A stretch of 64,000 nucleotides of DNA from Bacillus swezeyi (GCF_001969815.1 NZ_MRBK01000014.1:124001-188000), one strand, 5' to 3'; positions 24,765 to 36,028 are shown, counted from the stretch's first letter. Made by a program: numbers and translations. The notes: generated from the sequence alone by a model not told the origin.

Positions 24765-25473
24765 GATCGAGAACCTCCTTCAGCTGTTTCATGCGTTTTA
24801 GAATGTCTTCCTGTTTCTGTTGATTTTCTGCTGACGGAGCCGCATTTTCCAGGCCTCGGTAAATTCCTTCCAAATGATGAAGCTCCCTTGACCATTTCTT
24901 AATAAAAACGGCGTTTTTTTCTTTGGACAGAAACGGTCCTGTTAACATGCCAATCTCAAAATCGATTCCCTTATACGGACGGTCTTTGTCGCCCGGTGAA
25001 GCGGCAAGGACTTCGTAAAATTTGCCGTCCTCTTCAAGAATCTCTTCATCTAACAGTTCATAGTTCTCTTTGTAGAGCCATTCCCTGATGTGATAAGCAT
25101 GTATATTGGGCTGCAGGATCAGACGCCTAACCCCTTCCAGCTTGTCCTTTCCTTTTTCCAGAATATCTGCGATCAAGGCTCCGCCCATTCCTGCAATCGT
25201 AATCGCATCCGCTTCACCGCATTTGACCACTTCAAGGCCGTCGCCTTTCCGCACCGATATGAGTTCGGACAGCTCGAGCCGTTCCACTTGATTTTTGGCA
25301 GAATTGAACGGGCCATCTGTAATTTCGCCGGCGATCGCCCGCTTGGCCAATCCATTTAAAAGGGCATAGCAAGGCAAATAGGCATGATCTGATCCGATAT
25401 CAGCCAGCACCGCATGTTCAGGTATGTATTTTGCCACCGTCTCAAGTCTTTTTGACAACTTTAATTCATTCAC
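24757..25473 (-). CDS. trmK: tRNA (adenine-N1)-methyltransferase TrmK
   Basis: A 238-residue SAM-dependent methyltransferase that makes m1A22 in tRNA. It has Rossmann motif I (VLADIGSDHAYLPCY), the NPPY-region substitute (ITIAGMGGALIADIL), IRKGDGLE, and an α-helical C-terminal coiled coil (AENQQKQEDILKRMKQLKEV) typical of TrmK. It starts at GTG 25473. Its stop overlaps yqfO by 8 bp. Confidence 0.93.
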   Translation of the reverse strand: MNELKLSKRLETVAKYIPEHAVLADIGSDHAYLPCYALLNGLAKRAIAGEITDGPFNSAKNQVERLELSELISVRKGDGLEVVKCGEADAITIAGMGGALIADILEKGKDKLEGVRRLILQPNIHAYHIREWLYKENYELLDEEILEEDGKFYEVLAASPGDKDRPYKGIDFEIGMLTGPFLSKEKNAVFIKKWSRELHHLEGIYRGLENAAPSAENQQKQEDILKRMKQLKEVLDRG

Positions 25474-25560
25474 TAAACCATCACTACTTTTCTATATTCA
25501 TTTTATCCCTTACCATCATATTAAAAAATTGCTTTTTTTCCAAGCGCCTATACCTGCGCA

Positions 25561-25590
25561 AAAAAAGTCCTTTTGAATAAAGGACTTTTT
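25561..25590 (-). terminator. cccA terminator
   Basis: AAAAAGTCCTTT (25562-25573) pairs with AAAGGACTTTTT (25579-25590). Confidence 0.9.
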
Positions 25591-25594
25591 GCTG

Positions 25595-25954
25595 CTATTT
25601 AATTTCGGAAACCCATTTGGCCATATCATCAAGCTTCTCTTGCGGGACGAGGCCGGCCGGCATTCCGTTTCCGCCTTTTTCAATCTTTTCTTTAATTGCT
25701 CCTGTATCCATGCGGTCCCCGACTCCTTGCAGTTTAGGACCTGATACCCCTTCATAATTTTCACCGTGACAGGATACACAGCTCGCCTTATAAATTTCTT
25801 CAGGCGAGGCATCCGCTTTGTCTTCTTGAGCGGTCTTGTTCCCTTCGCCGGCAATTTCTTTTTCATCATACAGCCCTTTAATAGATAGGATAAAAACCAG
25901 GCCTATTCCCATAATGGCAATTAACAAAAATGGTATCAATGGATTGCGGTTCAT
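25595..25954 (-). CDS. cccA: Cytochrome c550
   Basis: A 119-residue membrane-anchored c-type cytochrome. The N-terminal helix (PLIPFLLIAIMGIGLVFIL) anchors it outside the membrane, and an acidic linker leads to the haem domain. CVSCHG attaches haem covalently and GNGMPAGLVPQEKLDDMAKWVSEIK carries the Met ligand. It is a small electron carrier of the respiratory chain. ATG has AAAGGGGG upstream. It follows sigA in the same orientation but beyond a terminator. Confidence 0.94.
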   Translation of the reverse strand: MNRNPLIPFLLIAIMGIGLVFILSIKGLYDEKEIAGEGNKTAQEDKADASPEEIYKASCVSCHGENYEGVSGPKLQGVGDRMDTGAIKEKIEKGGNGMPAGLVPQEKLDDMAKWVSEIK

Positions 25955-26295
25955 TTTACATCCCCCTTTTTAATTTACCCCAGCCCCTTATGTAAACAAT
26001 TCTAATTCTACTTTAATTTTACAAAAAGTAAACCGGTTATGAAACAAAAGCTGATGAAGTTCACATTTTAGACAAAATGATGAATGAGGAAGCTGATTGT
26101 TTGATTTGCCATCTGAAATCCATTTTTTGAATACGGTTACAACAATCATTATAAAGGGCTTTTCCTATGATCTCAAGGTTATAATGTCTTAAAATAGACT
26201 TTTGGATATTTGCAAAATCGAAAGAAATTAAGTAAAATATAATCGAGTTTACCAATAATAGCGCTTTCATACAAAAGAAAGGCAGTCAGGCAATA
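25955..26295. other. sigA-cccA intergenic region (about 340 bp)
   Basis: No credible gene is present. It holds one strong promoter (separate entry) and, nearer cccA, a second minus-strand promoter-like pair, TTTACT and TAGAAT 16 bp apart (about 26031-26004). A 69-codon open frame at 26270-26061 has no SD and no recognisable domain. Confidence 0.6.
26148..26176 (-). promoter_or_regulatory. sigma-A promoter about 190 bp upstream of cccA
   Basis: On the minus strand TTGAGA (26176-26171), 17-bp spacer, TATAAT (26153-26148). It is either a long-leader cccA promoter or the start of a small RNA. Confidence 0.6.
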
Positions 26296-26322
26296 AAAAA
26301 GAACGGATCTTGTGACCCGTTC
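26296..26322 (-). terminator. sigA terminator
   Basis: On the minus strand GAACGGGTC (26322-26314) pairs with GATCCGTTC (26309-26301) with one G-U, followed by TTTTTTATT. Confidence 0.9.
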
Positions 26323-26326
26323 AAAT

Positions 26327-27448
26327 TTATTCGAGAAAATCTTTCAAGCGTTTGCTTCTGCTTGGATGTCTTAATTTACGAAGTGCTTTAGCTTCTATTT
26401 GACGAATTCGTTCTCTTGTTACCCCAAACACTTTACCAACTTCTTCTAATGTTCTTGTCCGTCCATCATCAAGACCAAAGCGAAGGCGCAATACGTTTTC
26501 TTCGCGGTCTGTCAGTGTATCAAGCACATCTTCAAGCTGTTCTTTCAGCAATTCATATGCTGCATGATCTGACGGTGAAGTCGCTTCCTGATCTTCAATG
26601 AAGTCTCCAAGATGTGAATCATCTTCTTCTCCGATCGGAGTTTCGAGTGATACCGGTTCCTGGGCAATCTTTAAGATTTCACGAACCTTTTCCGGTGTCA
26701 GATCCATGTCTTCTGCAATTTCTTCAGGCGTTGGTTCGCGGCCGAGATCCTGAAGAAGCTGTCTCTGAACACGGATCAGTTTATTGATGGTTTCAACCAT
26801 GTGCACAGGAATCCTGATTGTTCTCGCCTGGTCAGCGATCGCTCTTGTAATCGCCTGTCTGATCCACCATGTGGCATATGTGCTGAACTTGTATCCTTTA
26901 CGGTAGTCAAACTTTTCAACCGCCTTCATCAGACCCATGTTTCCTTCCTGAATGAGGTCTAAGAAAAGCATGCCGCGGCCGACATACCGTTTTGCGATGC
27001 TGACGACAAGCCTTAGGTTGGCTTCAGCCAGACGCCGCTTTGATTCCTCGTCGCCTTCCTCAATCTTTTTCGCGTATTCAATTTCTTCTTTCGCAGACAA
27101 AAGGTTTACCCGTCCGATTTCCTTCAAGTACATCCGGACAGGATCGTTTATCTTAACGCCCGGGGGCACGCTTAAATCATTCAGGTCAAATTCTTCTTCG
27201 GCCTTGGCCAGCTGCTGAATATTAGGATCCTCGTTTTCTTCGTTCTCACTAATTAATTCAACACCTTGCTCTCCTAAAAATTCATAATACTCATCCATTT
27301 GGTCTGATTCGATCTCGAAACTGGACATGCGCTCAGCAATTTCTTCATATGTGAGCACCCCACGTTTTTTTCCGGCCTCTGTCAATTGGTCCCTGACCTG
27401 TTCAAACGTGAATTCAGTTTCAGTCTCTGGTGCTTGTTTATCAGCCAT
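26327..27448 (-). CDS. sigA: Primary RNA polymerase sigma factor SigA
   Basis: 373 residues. Region 1.1 is acidic ([22 protein letters not shown]). Region 1.2 reads [16 protein letters not shown]. Region 2 includes [45 protein letters not shown], which melts and reads the -10. Region 4 ends [40 protein letters not shown], reading the -35. ATG follows GGAAGGAGGG. It is the last gene of yqxD-dnaG-sigA, with about 200 bp between dnaG and sigA that in B. subtilis carries extra promoters; I see no unambiguous one here. Confidence 0.98.
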   Translation of the reverse strand: MADKQAPETETEFTFEQVRDQLTEAGKKRGVLTYEEIAERMSSFEIESDQMDEYYEFLGEQGVELISENEENEDPNIQQLAKAEEEFDLNDLSVPPGVKINDPVRMYLKEIGRVNLLSAKEEIEYAKKIEEGDEESKRRLAEANLRLVVSIAKRYVGRGMLFLDLIQEGNMGLMKAVEKFDYRKGYKFSTYATWWIRQAITRAIADQARTIRIPVHMVETINKLIRVQRQLLQDLGREPTPEEIAEDMDLTPEKVREILKIAQEPVSLETPIGEEDDSHLGDFIEDQEATSPSDHAAYELLKEQLEDVLDTLTDREENVLRLRFGLDDGRTRTLEEVGKVFGVTRERIRQIEAKALRKLRHPSRSKRLKDFLE

Positions 27449-27654
27449 TCATGGATCCCTCCTTCCAAAACTTACAGACGAATTCTAAAAAGCGTTCCGC
27501 TTTATTTTGTTCCTATTTCACGGTTAAAGCCTTATTTCTATCTAGAGCTTAACGTAAAGCAAATCATAAATTGACAATATGTGATTAGGATTCGCAGCTT
27601 TTGCTCCTCCTTAAGGATTCATTGCCAAAAGCTTTTCCTATTATATATAACGGT

Positions 27655-29478
27655 TTATTTTAGCGAACGGTTCAACTTTATAATTTCCTGAGCCAAGGTT
27701 GCCGCCCTGATGAAGTCTTTTTGCCTTTCAGCTTCGGCTCTTGCAGCTTCTTTTTCTTTTATCATTGACCAATTTCGATGATTCAACACTTTTTTTACAT
27801 AATCAGATAATTCTGCTTCGCCCAATTCCTCATTGACCTGAAGCATTAAAATATCCGTCAGAAGCTGGCTTAACTCCTGATCCTCGATTCTTTTGAAGAG
27901 CTGCTGGATGGAAATTTCAGCTCCCTCTTCATACATGGCATACAAATAAGCGACTACAGCGCGATGCTGATCAAGATTGAATTCAAAGCCCACCCGATCC
28001 AAAACCTTTCGGATGACATCCCGGTCATGAATCATGTGAGCGATCAGCATTCGTTCCGCGTTCTCATGGGCCGGCCGAAGCCCTGTTCTTTTTCGCGGGG
28101 AACGCGAGACGGCCGCGCGTCTTTCTTTTGATTCCTGGCGGCTGCTTTCCTTGCTGCGGCCGGCAGCCTGCTTTTCAAAAACAGAAAGCTGATCCTTCAG
28201 GGAATCGAATGAGATTGAAAATTCATTTGCAAGCTGTTTGATGTATATTTCCTGCTCCAAAGGCCCGCTGAGAAGGCTGACTTCCTTGAGTACATCATTG
28301 ATGTAGGCTAGACGGTCTCCTTCATCTGACAGATTTCTGCCCTTGCGAAAATAATGCATTTTAAACGTCATCAAGGTTACACTGGCCCCTATGACATCCT
28401 GCTTAAACTTTTCGCTGCCGAATTTTTTGATGTAGTCATCGGGATCCAATCCGTCAGGTATCATGGCAACCTTGATAGTGCAGCCTTTTTTCTGAAGAAC
28501 GTCAGCTGCTTTAAGCGTAGCTTCGTAGCCTGCCTGATCCGAATCGTAGCAAAGGATGACTTCACCTACATTTCGCCTGATGATTTTTGCATGCTCTTCA
28601 GTCAGCGATGTTCCCATCGTCGCAATCGATTCTTTTACGCCGGAACGGACGGCGGAAATGACATCTGCAAATCCTTCAAAAAGGACAGCCCTTTCTTCCT
28701 TTCGAATATGAAGGCGGGCCTGATGGAAATGATAGAGCAGCCTGCTTTTGCGAAAAAGAGGTGTTTCCGGACTGTTCATATATTTCGGATGCTCACCTGT
28801 GAAAGTCCGCCCGGAAAATGCGACTGTTTTGCCGTGATGGTCATGAATCGGAAACATAATCCGGTTTCGAAAACGGTCAAAATATCCATCCCCGTTTTCG
28901 CGCCTGATGATGAGCCCTGCTCTTTCCATCAGTTCGGCATCAAAACCTCTCCGTTCCAAAAATTTTGTTATGAAATCCCATGAATCAAGAGCGCATCCGA
29001 TTTCAAACTGCTCGATTTGCTCCATCTTAAAGCCTCTCTCGAGCAAATAATCCAGCGCTTCCTGTCCTTCCTTTGTATTGACCAGCAAATGGTGGTAAAA
29101 TTTCTTTAACAGCTCATGAGCCTCCTCCATTTTCTGTTCATCTGAGCTGCCCGCACTGTTTGCTGAAACAGCAGTTACCTGATCCGGCAGATCTATGTGG
29201 TATTTGTCCGCCAAGTGAGACACTGCTTCAGTAAATGAATAACCTTCCATTTGCCTTAAAAATGAAAAGACATTTCCTCCGGCTCCGCACCCGAAGCAAT
29301 GAAAAATCTGTTTTTCTCCAGAAACGGAAAAAGATGGTGTATTTTCACCATGAAATGGACAAAGTCCAAAATAATTACGCCCCTGTTTTCTTAACTGGAC
29401 GTACTCTCCAATAACTTCAACGATATCAGCTGATTTCTGAACTTGTTCCACAATTTCATCTGGTATACGATTGCCCAT
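27655..29478 (-). CDS. dnaG: DNA primase DnaG
   Basis: A 607-residue primase that makes RNA primers for replication. The N-terminal CHC2 zinc domain shows [13 protein letters not shown] and [15 protein letters not shown]. The RNA-polymerase core has TOPRIM motifs [13 protein letters not shown] and [10 protein letters not shown] basic linker ([11 protein letters not shown]) leads to the C-terminal helicase-binding domain ([16 protein letters not shown] onward) that contacts the replicative helicase. ATG has GGAG upstream. It follows yqxD by about 33 bp. Confidence 0.98.
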   Translation of the reverse strand: MGNRIPDEIVEQVQKSADIVEVIGEYVQLRKQGRNYFGLCPFHGENTPSFSVSGEKQIFHCFGCGAGGNVFSFLRQMEGYSFTEAVSHLADKYHIDLPDQVTAVSANSAGSSDEQKMEEAHELLKKFYHHLLVNTKEGQEALDYLLERGFKMEQIEQFEIGCALDSWDFITKFLERRGFDAELMERAGLIIRRENGDGYFDRFRNRIMFPIHDHHGKTVAFSGRTFTGEHPKYMNSPETPLFRKSRLLYHFHQARLHIRKEERAVLFEGFADVISAVRSGVKESIATMGTSLTEEHAKIIRRNVGEVILCYDSDQAGYEATLKAADVLQKKGCTIKVAMIPDGLDPDDYIKKFGSEKFKQDVIGASVTLMTFKMHYFRKGRNLSDEGDRLAYINDVLKEVSLLSGPLEQEIYIKQLANEFSISFDSLKDQLSVFEKQAAGRSKESSRQESKERRAAVSRSPRKRTGLRPAHENAERMLIAHMIHDRDVIRKVLDRVGFEFNLDQHRAVVAYLYAMYEEGAEISIQQLFKRIEDQELSQLLTDILMLQVNEELGEAELSDYVKKVLNHRNWSMIKEKEAARAEAERQKDFIRAATLAQEIIKLNRSLK

Positions 29479-29511
29479 GTTCCAACACTCCGTCGTACAT
29501 AATTCGCTGCT

Positions 29512-30003
29512 TTAGCACGTAAATCCTTCATTTTTCGACAAGATTTTTTGCAGCTCTTTGACAAATCGCTCCCGGTCTTCTTTGACCAGTTTTTTTGGGC
29601 CTTTTGTGTAATGTCCGCTTCTTCTCAGTTTTTGTGAGATGTGACGGCGGAAAAGAGCAAGGTCGATGGAATTCTCTTCGAAAAGAAATCCTCTCTCCGA
29701 CATCACAAAGACCTTTTTGCCAAGCAAGAGTGATGCCAGCCCGATATCTTGTGTGACGACTAAATCGCCGGGGCGAACATGATTGGCTATATACAGATCC
29801 GCAGCTTCTTTATGCGGGTCGACATATTTCCAATTCTCTTCTTCTTTCCTTGTGACTTGAAAATGTTCGAATGAGGCCACAAAAATCACATTCACTCGGA
29901 AGTCCGCCGCTACTTTCAGCACTTCATCTTTCACCGGGCATGCGTCTGCATCGACAAAAATCGTCCTTTCTTTTTCAAGAAGACTAATTCTCCATCCCTC
30001 CAT
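29512..30003 (-). CDS. yqxD: YqxD, UPF0178/YaiI-like protein
   Basis: About 163 residues, PIN-like fold. It shows [19 protein letters not shown] with two acidic residues, [12 protein letters not shown] and the C-terminal [17 protein letters not shown], all diagnostic of UPF0178. The metal-binding acidic residues suggest a nuclease, but no activity is established. The start is uncertain: ATG 30003 has AGGAG only about 4 nt away; downstream TTG codons are alternatives, and family members often begin just before TIFVDAD. It is the first gene of the dnaG-sigA operon. Confidence 0.85.
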   Translation of the reverse strand: MEGWRISLLEKERTIFVDADACPVKDEVLKVAADFRVNVIFVASFEHFQVTRKEEENWKYVDPHKEAADLYIANHVRPGDLVVTQDIGLASLLLGKKVFVMSERGFLFEENSIDLALFRRHISQKLRRSGHYTKGPKKLVKEDRERFVKELQKILSKNEGFTC

Positions 30004-30234
30004 CAATCTCCTGCTATAAATACAGGCAAAATCACACAGATTTCAAAATAATCGCTCTATAAGAATTTGTCGAAAGTTTTTTTCTTGAAATTCTTGACAC
30101 GATACCCATAATAGTTTATTCGTTCTGTACTAAGCTTAAACCTAAAAGTTAATTATTTTATCACAATTTTTTATTATAATACAAATGGGTCAAAGATGCT
30201 ATCATTTTCACTTTTCCCAAAACCGTCAAAGCAA

Positions 30235-30262
30235 AAACCCAGGATGTGGTGTCCTGAGTTTT
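30235..30262 (-). terminator. yqfL terminator
   Basis: AAACCCAGGA (30235-30244) pairs with TCCTGAGTTT (30252-30261), with one G-U on the minus strand and a T-run at 30233-30237. Confidence 0.8.
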
Positions 30263-30267
30263 ATTCT

Positions 30268-31080
30268 TTAGACCCTTTTTGTCATCATGTTATGAATAAT
30301 GTTGGCTGTTTCCTCCACCGCTTTATTTGATACATCTACGACATCGCAGCCGATCCGGCCCACAATTTTTTCGAAGTATTCAAGCTCTTCTTTGATGCGG
30401 TTAATGTTCGCATAAATCGCTTTATCATTGAGTCCAAGCGATTTCAGGCGCTCCTTGCGGATATGATTCAGCTTATCAGGGCTGATTTTCAATCCGATGC
30501 ATTTGGCCGGATCAACGGTAAAGAGCTCTTCAGGAGGATCCACTTCCGGAACGATCGGCACGTTTGCCACCTTTAAGCGTTTATGCGCCAAATATTGTGA
30601 TAAAGGGGTTTTGGACGTTCTTGACACTCCGATCAGCACGATATCCGCTTTCAATATCCCCCGCGGATCTCTGCCGTCGTCATATTTTACGGCAAATTCA
30701 ATCGCCTCTACCTTTTTAAAATAATCTTCATCAAGCTGGCGAACGCGGCCCGGCTCATATTTTGCGCTGAAACCGTACACCGACTCCATTTTTTCGATCA
30801 ATGGACCGATAATATCGTAATACACGACGTTTGCTTTCTCAGCTTCGGCAATTAAAAACTCGCGAATCTCCGGCACAACGAGCGTAAAGCAGATGATGCC
30901 GCCGTCCGCTTCAGCCAGAGAAATCACTTCTCTGATTGTTCCGCGGTCTTCCACGTAAGGAATACGCCTGATATTGGTCTGTTCAGATGAACCGTTAAAT
31001 TGACTGATGGCCGCCTTAACAACCAGCTCGGCGGTCTCGCCGACAGAGTCGGATACAACATAAATCGTCCGATTGCTCAT
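30268..31080 (-). CDS. yqfL: YqfL, pyruvate,phosphate dikinase regulatory-protein family (DUF299)
   Basis: 270 residues from ATG 31080 (GGGGGATATC SD). The start [19 protein letters not shown] is the family signature. The P-loop [15 protein letters not shown] binds ADP/ATP, and [13 protein letters not shown] follows. Family members are bifunctional Ser/Thr kinases and phosphorylases that switch PPDK or PEP synthase. In B. subtilis YqfL is known as a positive modulator of CcpN activity, which fits its place 25 bp behind ccpN. Its direct target here is unknown. Confidence 0.92.
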   Translation of the reverse strand: MSNRTIYVVSDSVGETAELVVKAAISQFNGSSEQTNIRRIPYVEDRGTIREVISLAEADGGIICFTLVVPEIREFLIAEAEKANVVYYDIIGPLIEKMESVYGFSAKYEPGRVRQLDEDYFKKVEAIEFAVKYDDGRDPRGILKADIVLIGVSRTSKTPLSQYLAHKRLKVANVPIVPEVDPPEELFTVDPAKCIGLKISPDKLNHIRKERLKSLGLNDKAIYANINRIKEELEYFEKIVGRIGCDVVDVSNKAVEETANIIHNMMTKRV

Positions 31081-31105
31081 GATATCCCCCCATTTGTTGT
31101 TCACA

Positions 31106-31744
31106 CTACATGATTTCATTTTCGGATAAGCCGACAAGGATTTTCGTCATGTTTGTTTTGGTGATTCTTCCCACCACTTCATAGCCTTTTTCCGTATCCT
31201 TTACAACGGGCAGTGCATCAATTTGTTTTTCAATCAGCATTTTGGCAATGTCCAAAATAAAATCATCACGCCTGCATAAAGTAATGTTCGGCATTCTCGT
31301 CATAATAATATGGACGGGTATAGAAGGGAGCTCCTGTTTGCCGATGCTTGCTCTGAGCAAGTCTTTTCGTGAAAGTACACCGACTAAGATGGCATTATCA
31401 TCAACGACAAAAAGCGTTCCTACGTCCTCTAAGAACATCGTGCAGATCGCATCATAGACGGAAACATTTTCATGAATCACCACCGGGATCGACTGAAAGT
31501 CTTTCACCTGCAGCTTTTTAAGCTTGTCGGCCAAGAGCTGTGTGCCTGTCTTTCCTGTGTAAAAATATCCGACCCTCGGCCTCGCTTCCAAAAAGCCTGA
31601 CATCGTCAAAATCGCCAAGTCCGGGCGAAGGGTGGCTCTTGTCAGATTCAGTTTCTCGGCTATATGCTCTCCGGTAATCGGTCCGTTTTCTTTGACAATC
31701 TGCAAAATATGCTCCTGACGTTTATTTAGTTCGATCGTACTCAC
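31106..31744 (-). CDS. ccpN: CcpN, CBS-domain repressor of gluconeogenic genes
   Basis: 212 residues starting [17 protein letters not shown] at GTG 31744, with AAAGGTG upstream. The open frame extends 40 codons further without an SD. An N-terminal helix-turn-helix ([26 protein letters not shown]) is followed by two CBS motifs ([35 protein letters not shown] and [21 protein letters not shown]). CcpN represses gapB and pckA during glycolytic growth independently of CcpA. Length equals the B. subtilis protein. It is co-transcribed with yqfL. Confidence 0.95.
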   Translation of the reverse strand: MSTIELNKRQEHILQIVKENGPITGEHIAEKLNLTRATLRPDLAILTMSGFLEARPRVGYFYTGKTGTQLLADKLKKLQVKDFQSIPVVIHENVSVYDAICTMFLEDVGTLFVVDDNAILVGVLSRKDLLRASIGKQELPSIPVHIIMTRMPNITLCRRDDFILDIAKMLIEKQIDALPVVKDTEKGYEVVGRITKTNMTKILVGLSENEIM

Positions 31745-31905
31745 CACCTTTAAGCCGAAGCTTACAATTCGTGCAATATGTATAAAAGTCGATAACATAT
31801 TATAACGCATATGAAGGTTAAAATAACAGCCATTATATTTGAATTCTATGAAAAAGACAGGCACATTTTGACAAGGTTGTGAAAGAGAGCTCCTGTTTTA
31901 CAACA

Positions 31906-31941
31906 AAAAGACGATTGCCAGCCTGCCAGCAACCGTCTTCT
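31906..31941 (-). terminator. glyQS terminator
   Basis: On the minus strand AAGACGGTTGC (31939-31929) pairs with GCAATCGTCTT (31918-31908) with one G-U, followed by TTTGTTG. Confidence 0.85.
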
Positions 31942-31946
31942 GCCGT

Positions 31947-33986
31947 TTATTTTACAATGATGGCATTTATGTTTGCAAAAGATCGGATCAGCTCCGCCAA
32001 ACTTGCCATTTGCGCCAGGCGGTTTTCTTTTAATCTTTCATCTTCGGCATGTACCATCGTATGATCGAAATAAGCTTCGATCGGCTCTTTCAGTTTAGAA
32101 AGCTCACGGAAGGCGCCTTCATAATCTTTTGCTTCATAAAGAGCGGCGATTTGCTGTTTGCTTTCTCCATAAGCTTTAAAGAGCTCTTTTTCTTGAGGGT
32201 TTTCAAACAGGGACTCATCAATGGCGCCCGTCCCGCTTTTCTTGCTGATGGAAATCACCCTTGCGAGCGCTTCGGCCGTTTCTTTAAATTCCGGCCCGCC
32301 TGCCGCTGCATCCAGCACAGCCGCTTTTTTAAGCGCTGAGTATGGCTCAAGACCGGTGCTTTCAAGCACGGCGTCCACAACGTCATAGCGGATGTTTTCT
32401 GCTGTCAGCACATATTTGAGGCGCTGTTTAAAGAAATCAAGCAGCTCGCTGTGTTCTCCCTGTTCTGCAAAAGAAGCCAGTTTTTCAAACGAAATGCCCC
32501 AATTTCGGTCGAGCAGGATTTGAACGATTCCGCTCGCCTGCCGCCTTAATCCGTACGGGTCTTGAGATCCTGTCGGAATCACCCCGATGCTGAAAAATGA
32601 AGCAACGGTGTCGAGTTTATCAGCTAAAGCGACAACAGCGCCGACAACTGAAGAAGGTGTCTCCCCGCCGGCTTGTCTCGGCATATAATGCTCGTTGACC
32701 GCGAATGCCACTTCTTCTTTTTCACCGCGCATCCGCGCATACTTTTCGCCCATGATGCCTTGCAGCTCAGGAAACTCGTAAACCATTTGGGTGACAAGAT
32801 CGAATTTGGAAATGTGTGAAGCGCGCTTAATCAGCCCGGCCGTTTCTTCATCTGCGCTGATTTCTCGCGCGATGCGTTCGGCAATGGCAGCTGACCGCCT
32901 TACTTTGTCCCCAAGTGAACCGAGCTCCTCGTGGAAGACGATCTTTTCAAGTTTTTTCACATTTTCATCAATATCCAGTTTTTGATCTTCTTTATAGAAG
33001 AAGGCGGCATCTGAAAGCCTTGCTCTCAATACCTTTTCGTTTCCTCTCGCAACGTTTTGCAGAGCGTGGTCATTTCCATTGCGCACCGTCACAAAGTAAG
33101 GGAGCAGACTGCCGCTTTCATCTTTGACAGGGAAGTAGCGCTGATGCTCTTTCATCGTCGTCACGAGAACTTCTTCAGGGATTGAAAGAAACGCCTCTTC
33201 AAATGCTCCAAACAGAACGGTTGGATATTCAACAAGATTGTTGACTTCCTCCAATAAACCTTCATCTCTCGGAATACTCCATGACTTTTCTGCGGCCAAT
33301 TCGTCCAGCTGTTTTGTAATCAGCTGTTTCCGTTTGTCTGGATTAGCTATGACAAACTCGCTTTCCAGTTTTGCTTCGTACTCTGAAGGGGCGCTTAGCT
33401 CAGCCGCTTTTCCGAGGAAGCGATGCCCCTGTGTCACCCGGCCGGTTTCGACATCGGCGACAGAAAAAGGAATAACTTCGCTGCCGAAAAGGGCAGCAAT
33501 CCATTTAATCGGCCTGATATATTTAAGATCTTCACTGCCCCAGCGCATATTTTTCGGGAAGTGGAGGCTTGCCACCAAATCGCGAAGCTCGGGAAGCAAT
33601 GTCACCGTATTCTGGCCTTTCTGGAATTTCTGTACAAACACATACTCTGTTCCTTTAACATCTTTAAAATATAAATCTTCCGGATTTGCTCCTTGTCCCC
33701 GTGAGAAGCCGATCGCTGCTTTCGTCCATTCGCCGTTTTCATCAAGGGCGATTTTTTTGGCAGGTCCTTTCGCTTCTTCTTTCACATCGTCCTGTTTTTC
33801 TGCTGCGTTTTTAACAAGGACGGCCAGCCTTCTCGGTGAGTTAAAAAGTCTGACTTCACCGTAGGCGATATTTTTGTCTTTCAGCCAGCCTTCAAGCTTA
33901 TCTCCCAATTGAGTCATGCTGTCGAGCATGAAACGCGCCGGCATTTCTTCTAATCCGATTTCTAAAAGCAAATCTTTATTACTCAT
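31947..33986 (-). CDS. glyS: Glycyl-tRNA synthetase beta subunit
   Basis: 679 residues. The start [21 protein letters not shown] is the conserved beta-subunit N-terminus, with HRFLG and EHQRYFPV inside. The C-terminal half contains an HD-like domain and an anticodon-binding helical domain ending [21 protein letters not shown]-like. It binds tRNA-Gly and forms the alpha2beta2 enzyme with GlyQ. Its ATG overlaps the glyQ end by 8 bp. Expression is set by the glycine T-box upstream of glyQ. Confidence 0.97.
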   Translation of the reverse strand: MSNKDLLLEIGLEEMPARFMLDSMTQLGDKLEGWLKDKNIAYGEVRLFNSPRRLAVLVKNAAEKQDDVKEEAKGPAKKIALDENGEWTKAAIGFSRGQGANPEDLYFKDVKGTEYVFVQKFQKGQNTVTLLPELRDLVASLHFPKNMRWGSEDLKYIRPIKWIAALFGSEVIPFSVADVETGRVTQGHRFLGKAAELSAPSEYEAKLESEFVIANPDKRKQLITKQLDELAAEKSWSIPRDEGLLEEVNNLVEYPTVLFGAFEEAFLSIPEEVLVTTMKEHQRYFPVKDESGSLLPYFVTVRNGNDHALQNVARGNEKVLRARLSDAAFFYKEDQKLDIDENVKKLEKIVFHEELGSLGDKVRRSAAIAERIAREISADEETAGLIKRASHISKFDLVTQMVYEFPELQGIMGEKYARMRGEKEEVAFAVNEHYMPRQAGGETPSSVVGAVVALADKLDTVASFFSIGVIPTGSQDPYGLRRQASGIVQILLDRNWGISFEKLASFAEQGEHSELLDFFKQRLKYVLTAENIRYDVVDAVLESTGLEPYSALKKAAVLDAAAGGPEFKETAEALARVISISKKSGTGAIDESLFENPQEKELFKAYGESKQQIAALYEAKDYEGAFRELSKLKEPIEAYFDHTMVHAEDERLKENRLAQMASLAELIRSFANINAIIVK

Positions 33987-34866
33987 GAGAAGCCTCTTCC
34001 TCCTTCAGCATTGGAAAGCCCAACTTTTCGCGTTCATTGTAGTACGTTTTGGCTACTTTTCTGGCCAGATTTCTGACCCTTCCGATGTATCCTGTCCTTT
34101 CCGTAACAGAAATGGCTCCTTTGGCGTCAAGCAAGTTGAACGTGTGGGAGCACTTCAGGACATAATCATAGCCTGGGTGAACGAGTCCCTGATCCATTTG
34201 ACGGTTGGCTTCTTTCTCGTATGTGGCAAACAATTCGAACAGCATCTCTACATCAGACGTCTCAAACGTATAAACAGAATGCTCATATTCAGCCATCATA
34301 AACAGGTCTCTGATCGTATAGCCGCTGGTCCATTCCAGATCGAAGACGTTTTCTTTGTCCTGAATGTATGAGGCCAGGCGCTCAATGCCATATGTGATTT
34401 CAACGGAAACCGGTTTGCATTCAAGCCCGCCGACCTGCTGAAAATAAGTGAACTGAGTGATTTCCATGCCGTCAAGCCATACTTCCCAGCCAAGTCCGGC
34501 ACAGCCGAGCGAAGGGTTTTCCCAGTTGTCTTCAACAAAGCGGATATCGTGCTCCAAAGGGTCGATTCCGAGCGCTTTTAATGAATCTAAATACAGCTCT
34601 TGAATGTTATCCGGAGACGGTTTGATGATGACTTGGAACTGATGGTGCTGATAAAGCCTGTTTGGGTTCTCTCCGTATCTGCCGTCAGCAGGACGCCTTG
34701 ACGGCTCAACATAAGCGACCTTCCACGGCTCCGGCCCGAGGCTCCGTAAAAATGTATAGGGGCTCATCGTTCCCGCTCCCTTTTCCACATCGTAAGACTG
34801 CAAAAGTACACAGCCTTCATGAGACCAATGCTTTTGCAGTGTAAGAATCATATCTTGAATATTCAA
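33979..34866 (-). CDS. glyQ: Glycyl-tRNA synthetase alpha subunit
   Basis: 295 residues, catalytic class II subunit. It starts at TTG 34866 ([14 protein letters not shown]) with GGAGGTG 6 nt upstream. Class II motifs are visible: [49 protein letters not shown] and [18 protein letters not shown]. It activates glycine and charges tRNA-Gly. The T-box terminator ends about 74 nt before the start codon, so uncharged tRNA-Gly should induce transcription. Confidence 0.97.
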   Translation of the reverse strand: MNIQDMILTLQKHWSHEGCVLLQSYDVEKGAGTMSPYTFLRSLGPEPWKVAYVEPSRRPADGRYGENPNRLYQHHQFQVIIKPSPDNIQELYLDSLKALGIDPLEHDIRFVEDNWENPSLGCAGLGWEVWLDGMEITQFTYFQQVGGLECKPVSVEITYGIERLASYIQDKENVFDLEWTSGYTIRDLFMMAEYEHSVYTFETSDVEMLFELFATYEKEANRQMDQGLVHPGYDYVLKCSHTFNLLDAKGAISVTERTGYIGRVRNLARKVAKTYYNEREKLGFPMLKEEEASHE

Positions 34867-34937
34867 ATGAAGCACCTCCACAAAACGTGTTTTTTCAGAT
34901 TTTACATTTCCGCATAGGGCTGTGTTTGGGCAGAAAA

Positions 34938-35196
34938 AAAACTCCCGTCCCTATGCTTGTTTTCTCACAAACATAGGGACGAGAGTTCTCCCGCGGTTCC
35001 ACCCTAATTGCTGAGATCCTACGTCTCTCAGCCTCTTTTTTTAAAGCTGCTCATGGAATGCCTTTCATTACGCTCTCATCCCCGGCTTTCACCATCCCGA
35101 GGTCGCTTCAATGAGACGGCGCAACTACTTCTTTCCGTCACCGCAACGTCTTTATTGAATCTAAAAAGCGGGCAAGCCCGCGATCTTTATGACATG
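34938..35196 (-). promoter_or_regulatory. Glycine T-box riboswitch leader of glyQS
   Basis: The minus-strand leader contains the T-box core AGGGTGGAACCGCG (35005-34992). It also has a stem I region with the AGTA-like segment near 35130 and a GAAAGGCA specifier loop (GGC at 35062-35060), matching glycine. The alternative terminator is a 21-bp stem, 34987-34967 with 34960-34940, followed by eight T. The overall layout matches the short glyQS T-boxes of Bacillus/Geobacillus that lack stem II. Uncharged tRNA-Gly pairs with GGC and the TGGA bulge to favour the antiterminator. Confidence 0.95.
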
Positions 35197-35225
35197 ATCT
35201 TATAAAAAGATGAAGAGGATGTCAA
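35197..35225 (-). promoter_or_regulatory. sigma-A promoter of glyQS, overlapping the recO stop
   Basis: On the minus strand TTGACA (35225-35220), 17-bp spacer, TAAGAT (35202-35197). The -35 contains the recO TGA. Confidence 0.75.
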
Positions 35226-35992
35226 CTTTTGTTTTCTTTACCGAGCATTTTTTTCATATTGTCCATTTGCTCGATGAAGCGCCGCGACTTTAGAAAAATC
35301 CCGGAGTACTCATCATAATAAAGCTGGATGACCTTTTTCAGCTCTTCCTTTGTCTCCTGCTTGACCGATACATTCCCAAGCCTTGACAAGTCAAAATAAA
35401 AAAACAGCCTCAAGAGCCTTGCGGAAGCAGGAGACATTGGTACTCTGTACGGATCTTTCGCAAAACAGCGGTGGCAGATAAAGCCGTTGTCCCTGATTGA
35501 AAAATGAAATGTGCCATCTTTGCTTTTGCAGTGTACACATTCGTTCAATTCCGGGTACAGGCCGATGACGCTGAGCATTTTGACTTCGATGAGATTGGTG
35601 ATGATGTCGGGATCTGTACCATCGTTCAGCCTCCTCATCGACTGAAGAAGCAGTTCGAATAAAAACGGATTCGGTTTCTTTTCCTCAGTTCCTTTATCGA
35701 TTAATTCTGCGATATATGCCGCGTGCGCTGTTAAAAACAGATCTTCCCGGATCGTGCGCATGCTATCGATCATCTCTCCCTGCTCCAAAGTTCCAAGGCC
35801 TGATGATTTCCGGAATAAAAACGAACCGTAGAGAAACGGCTGGGAAATGGCCGACAAGCGGCTGTTCGGTTTTTTTGCGCCCCTTGCCAGCACGCCGATT
35901 TTTCCATGTTCCCTGGTCAATAATGTGATGATTTTATTTGATTCACCGTAGTCATTTGTACGAAGGACGATACCTTCACATTTCGTTAGCAT
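35222..35992 (-). CDS. recO: DNA repair protein RecO
   Basis: 256 residues from ATG 35992 ([21 protein letters not shown]); a GGATGGTG SD supports this start over upstream codons. An N-terminal OB fold is followed by a helical domain and a four-Cys zinc site (CVHCKSKDG and CHRCFAKDP). RecO loads RecA onto SSB-coated DNA with RecR. It follows yqzL by 36 bp. Its stop lies within the glyQS -35. Confidence 0.94.
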   Translation of the reverse strand: MLTKCEGIVLRTNDYGESNKIITLLTREHGKIGVLARGAKKPNSRLSAISQPFLYGSFLFRKSSGLGTLEQGEMIDSMRTIREDLFLTAHAAYIAELIDKGTEEKKPNPFLFELLLQSMRRLNDGTDPDIITNLIEVKMLSVIGLYPELNECVHCKSKDGTFHFSIRDNGFICHRCFAKDPYRVPMSPASARLLRLFFYFDLSRLGNVSVKQETKEELKKVIQLYYDEYSGIFLKSRRFIEQMDNMKKMLGKENKS

Positions 35993-36028
35993 ATGTGCAC
36001 CATCCAAAATTGGAGGGGTCAAGCGTTA

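Noticed and set aside
25516-25869. Lys-rich 117-codon minus-strand frame
   Set aside because: Out-of-frame reading of cccA and its terminator; cccA carries CxxCH and a good SD.
26061-26270. 69-codon frame between sigA and cccA
   Set aside because: No SD, AT-rich, no family resemblance; the promoter at 26148-26176 lies inside it.
28354-28983. 209-codon plus-strand frame opposite dnaG
   Set aside because: It lies wholly inside dnaG on the other strand, has no SD and no recognisable domain; an antisense artefact.
33238-33864. 208-codon plus-strand frame opposite glyS
   Set aside because: Ser/Phe-rich antisense shadow of glyS codons without SD or domain.
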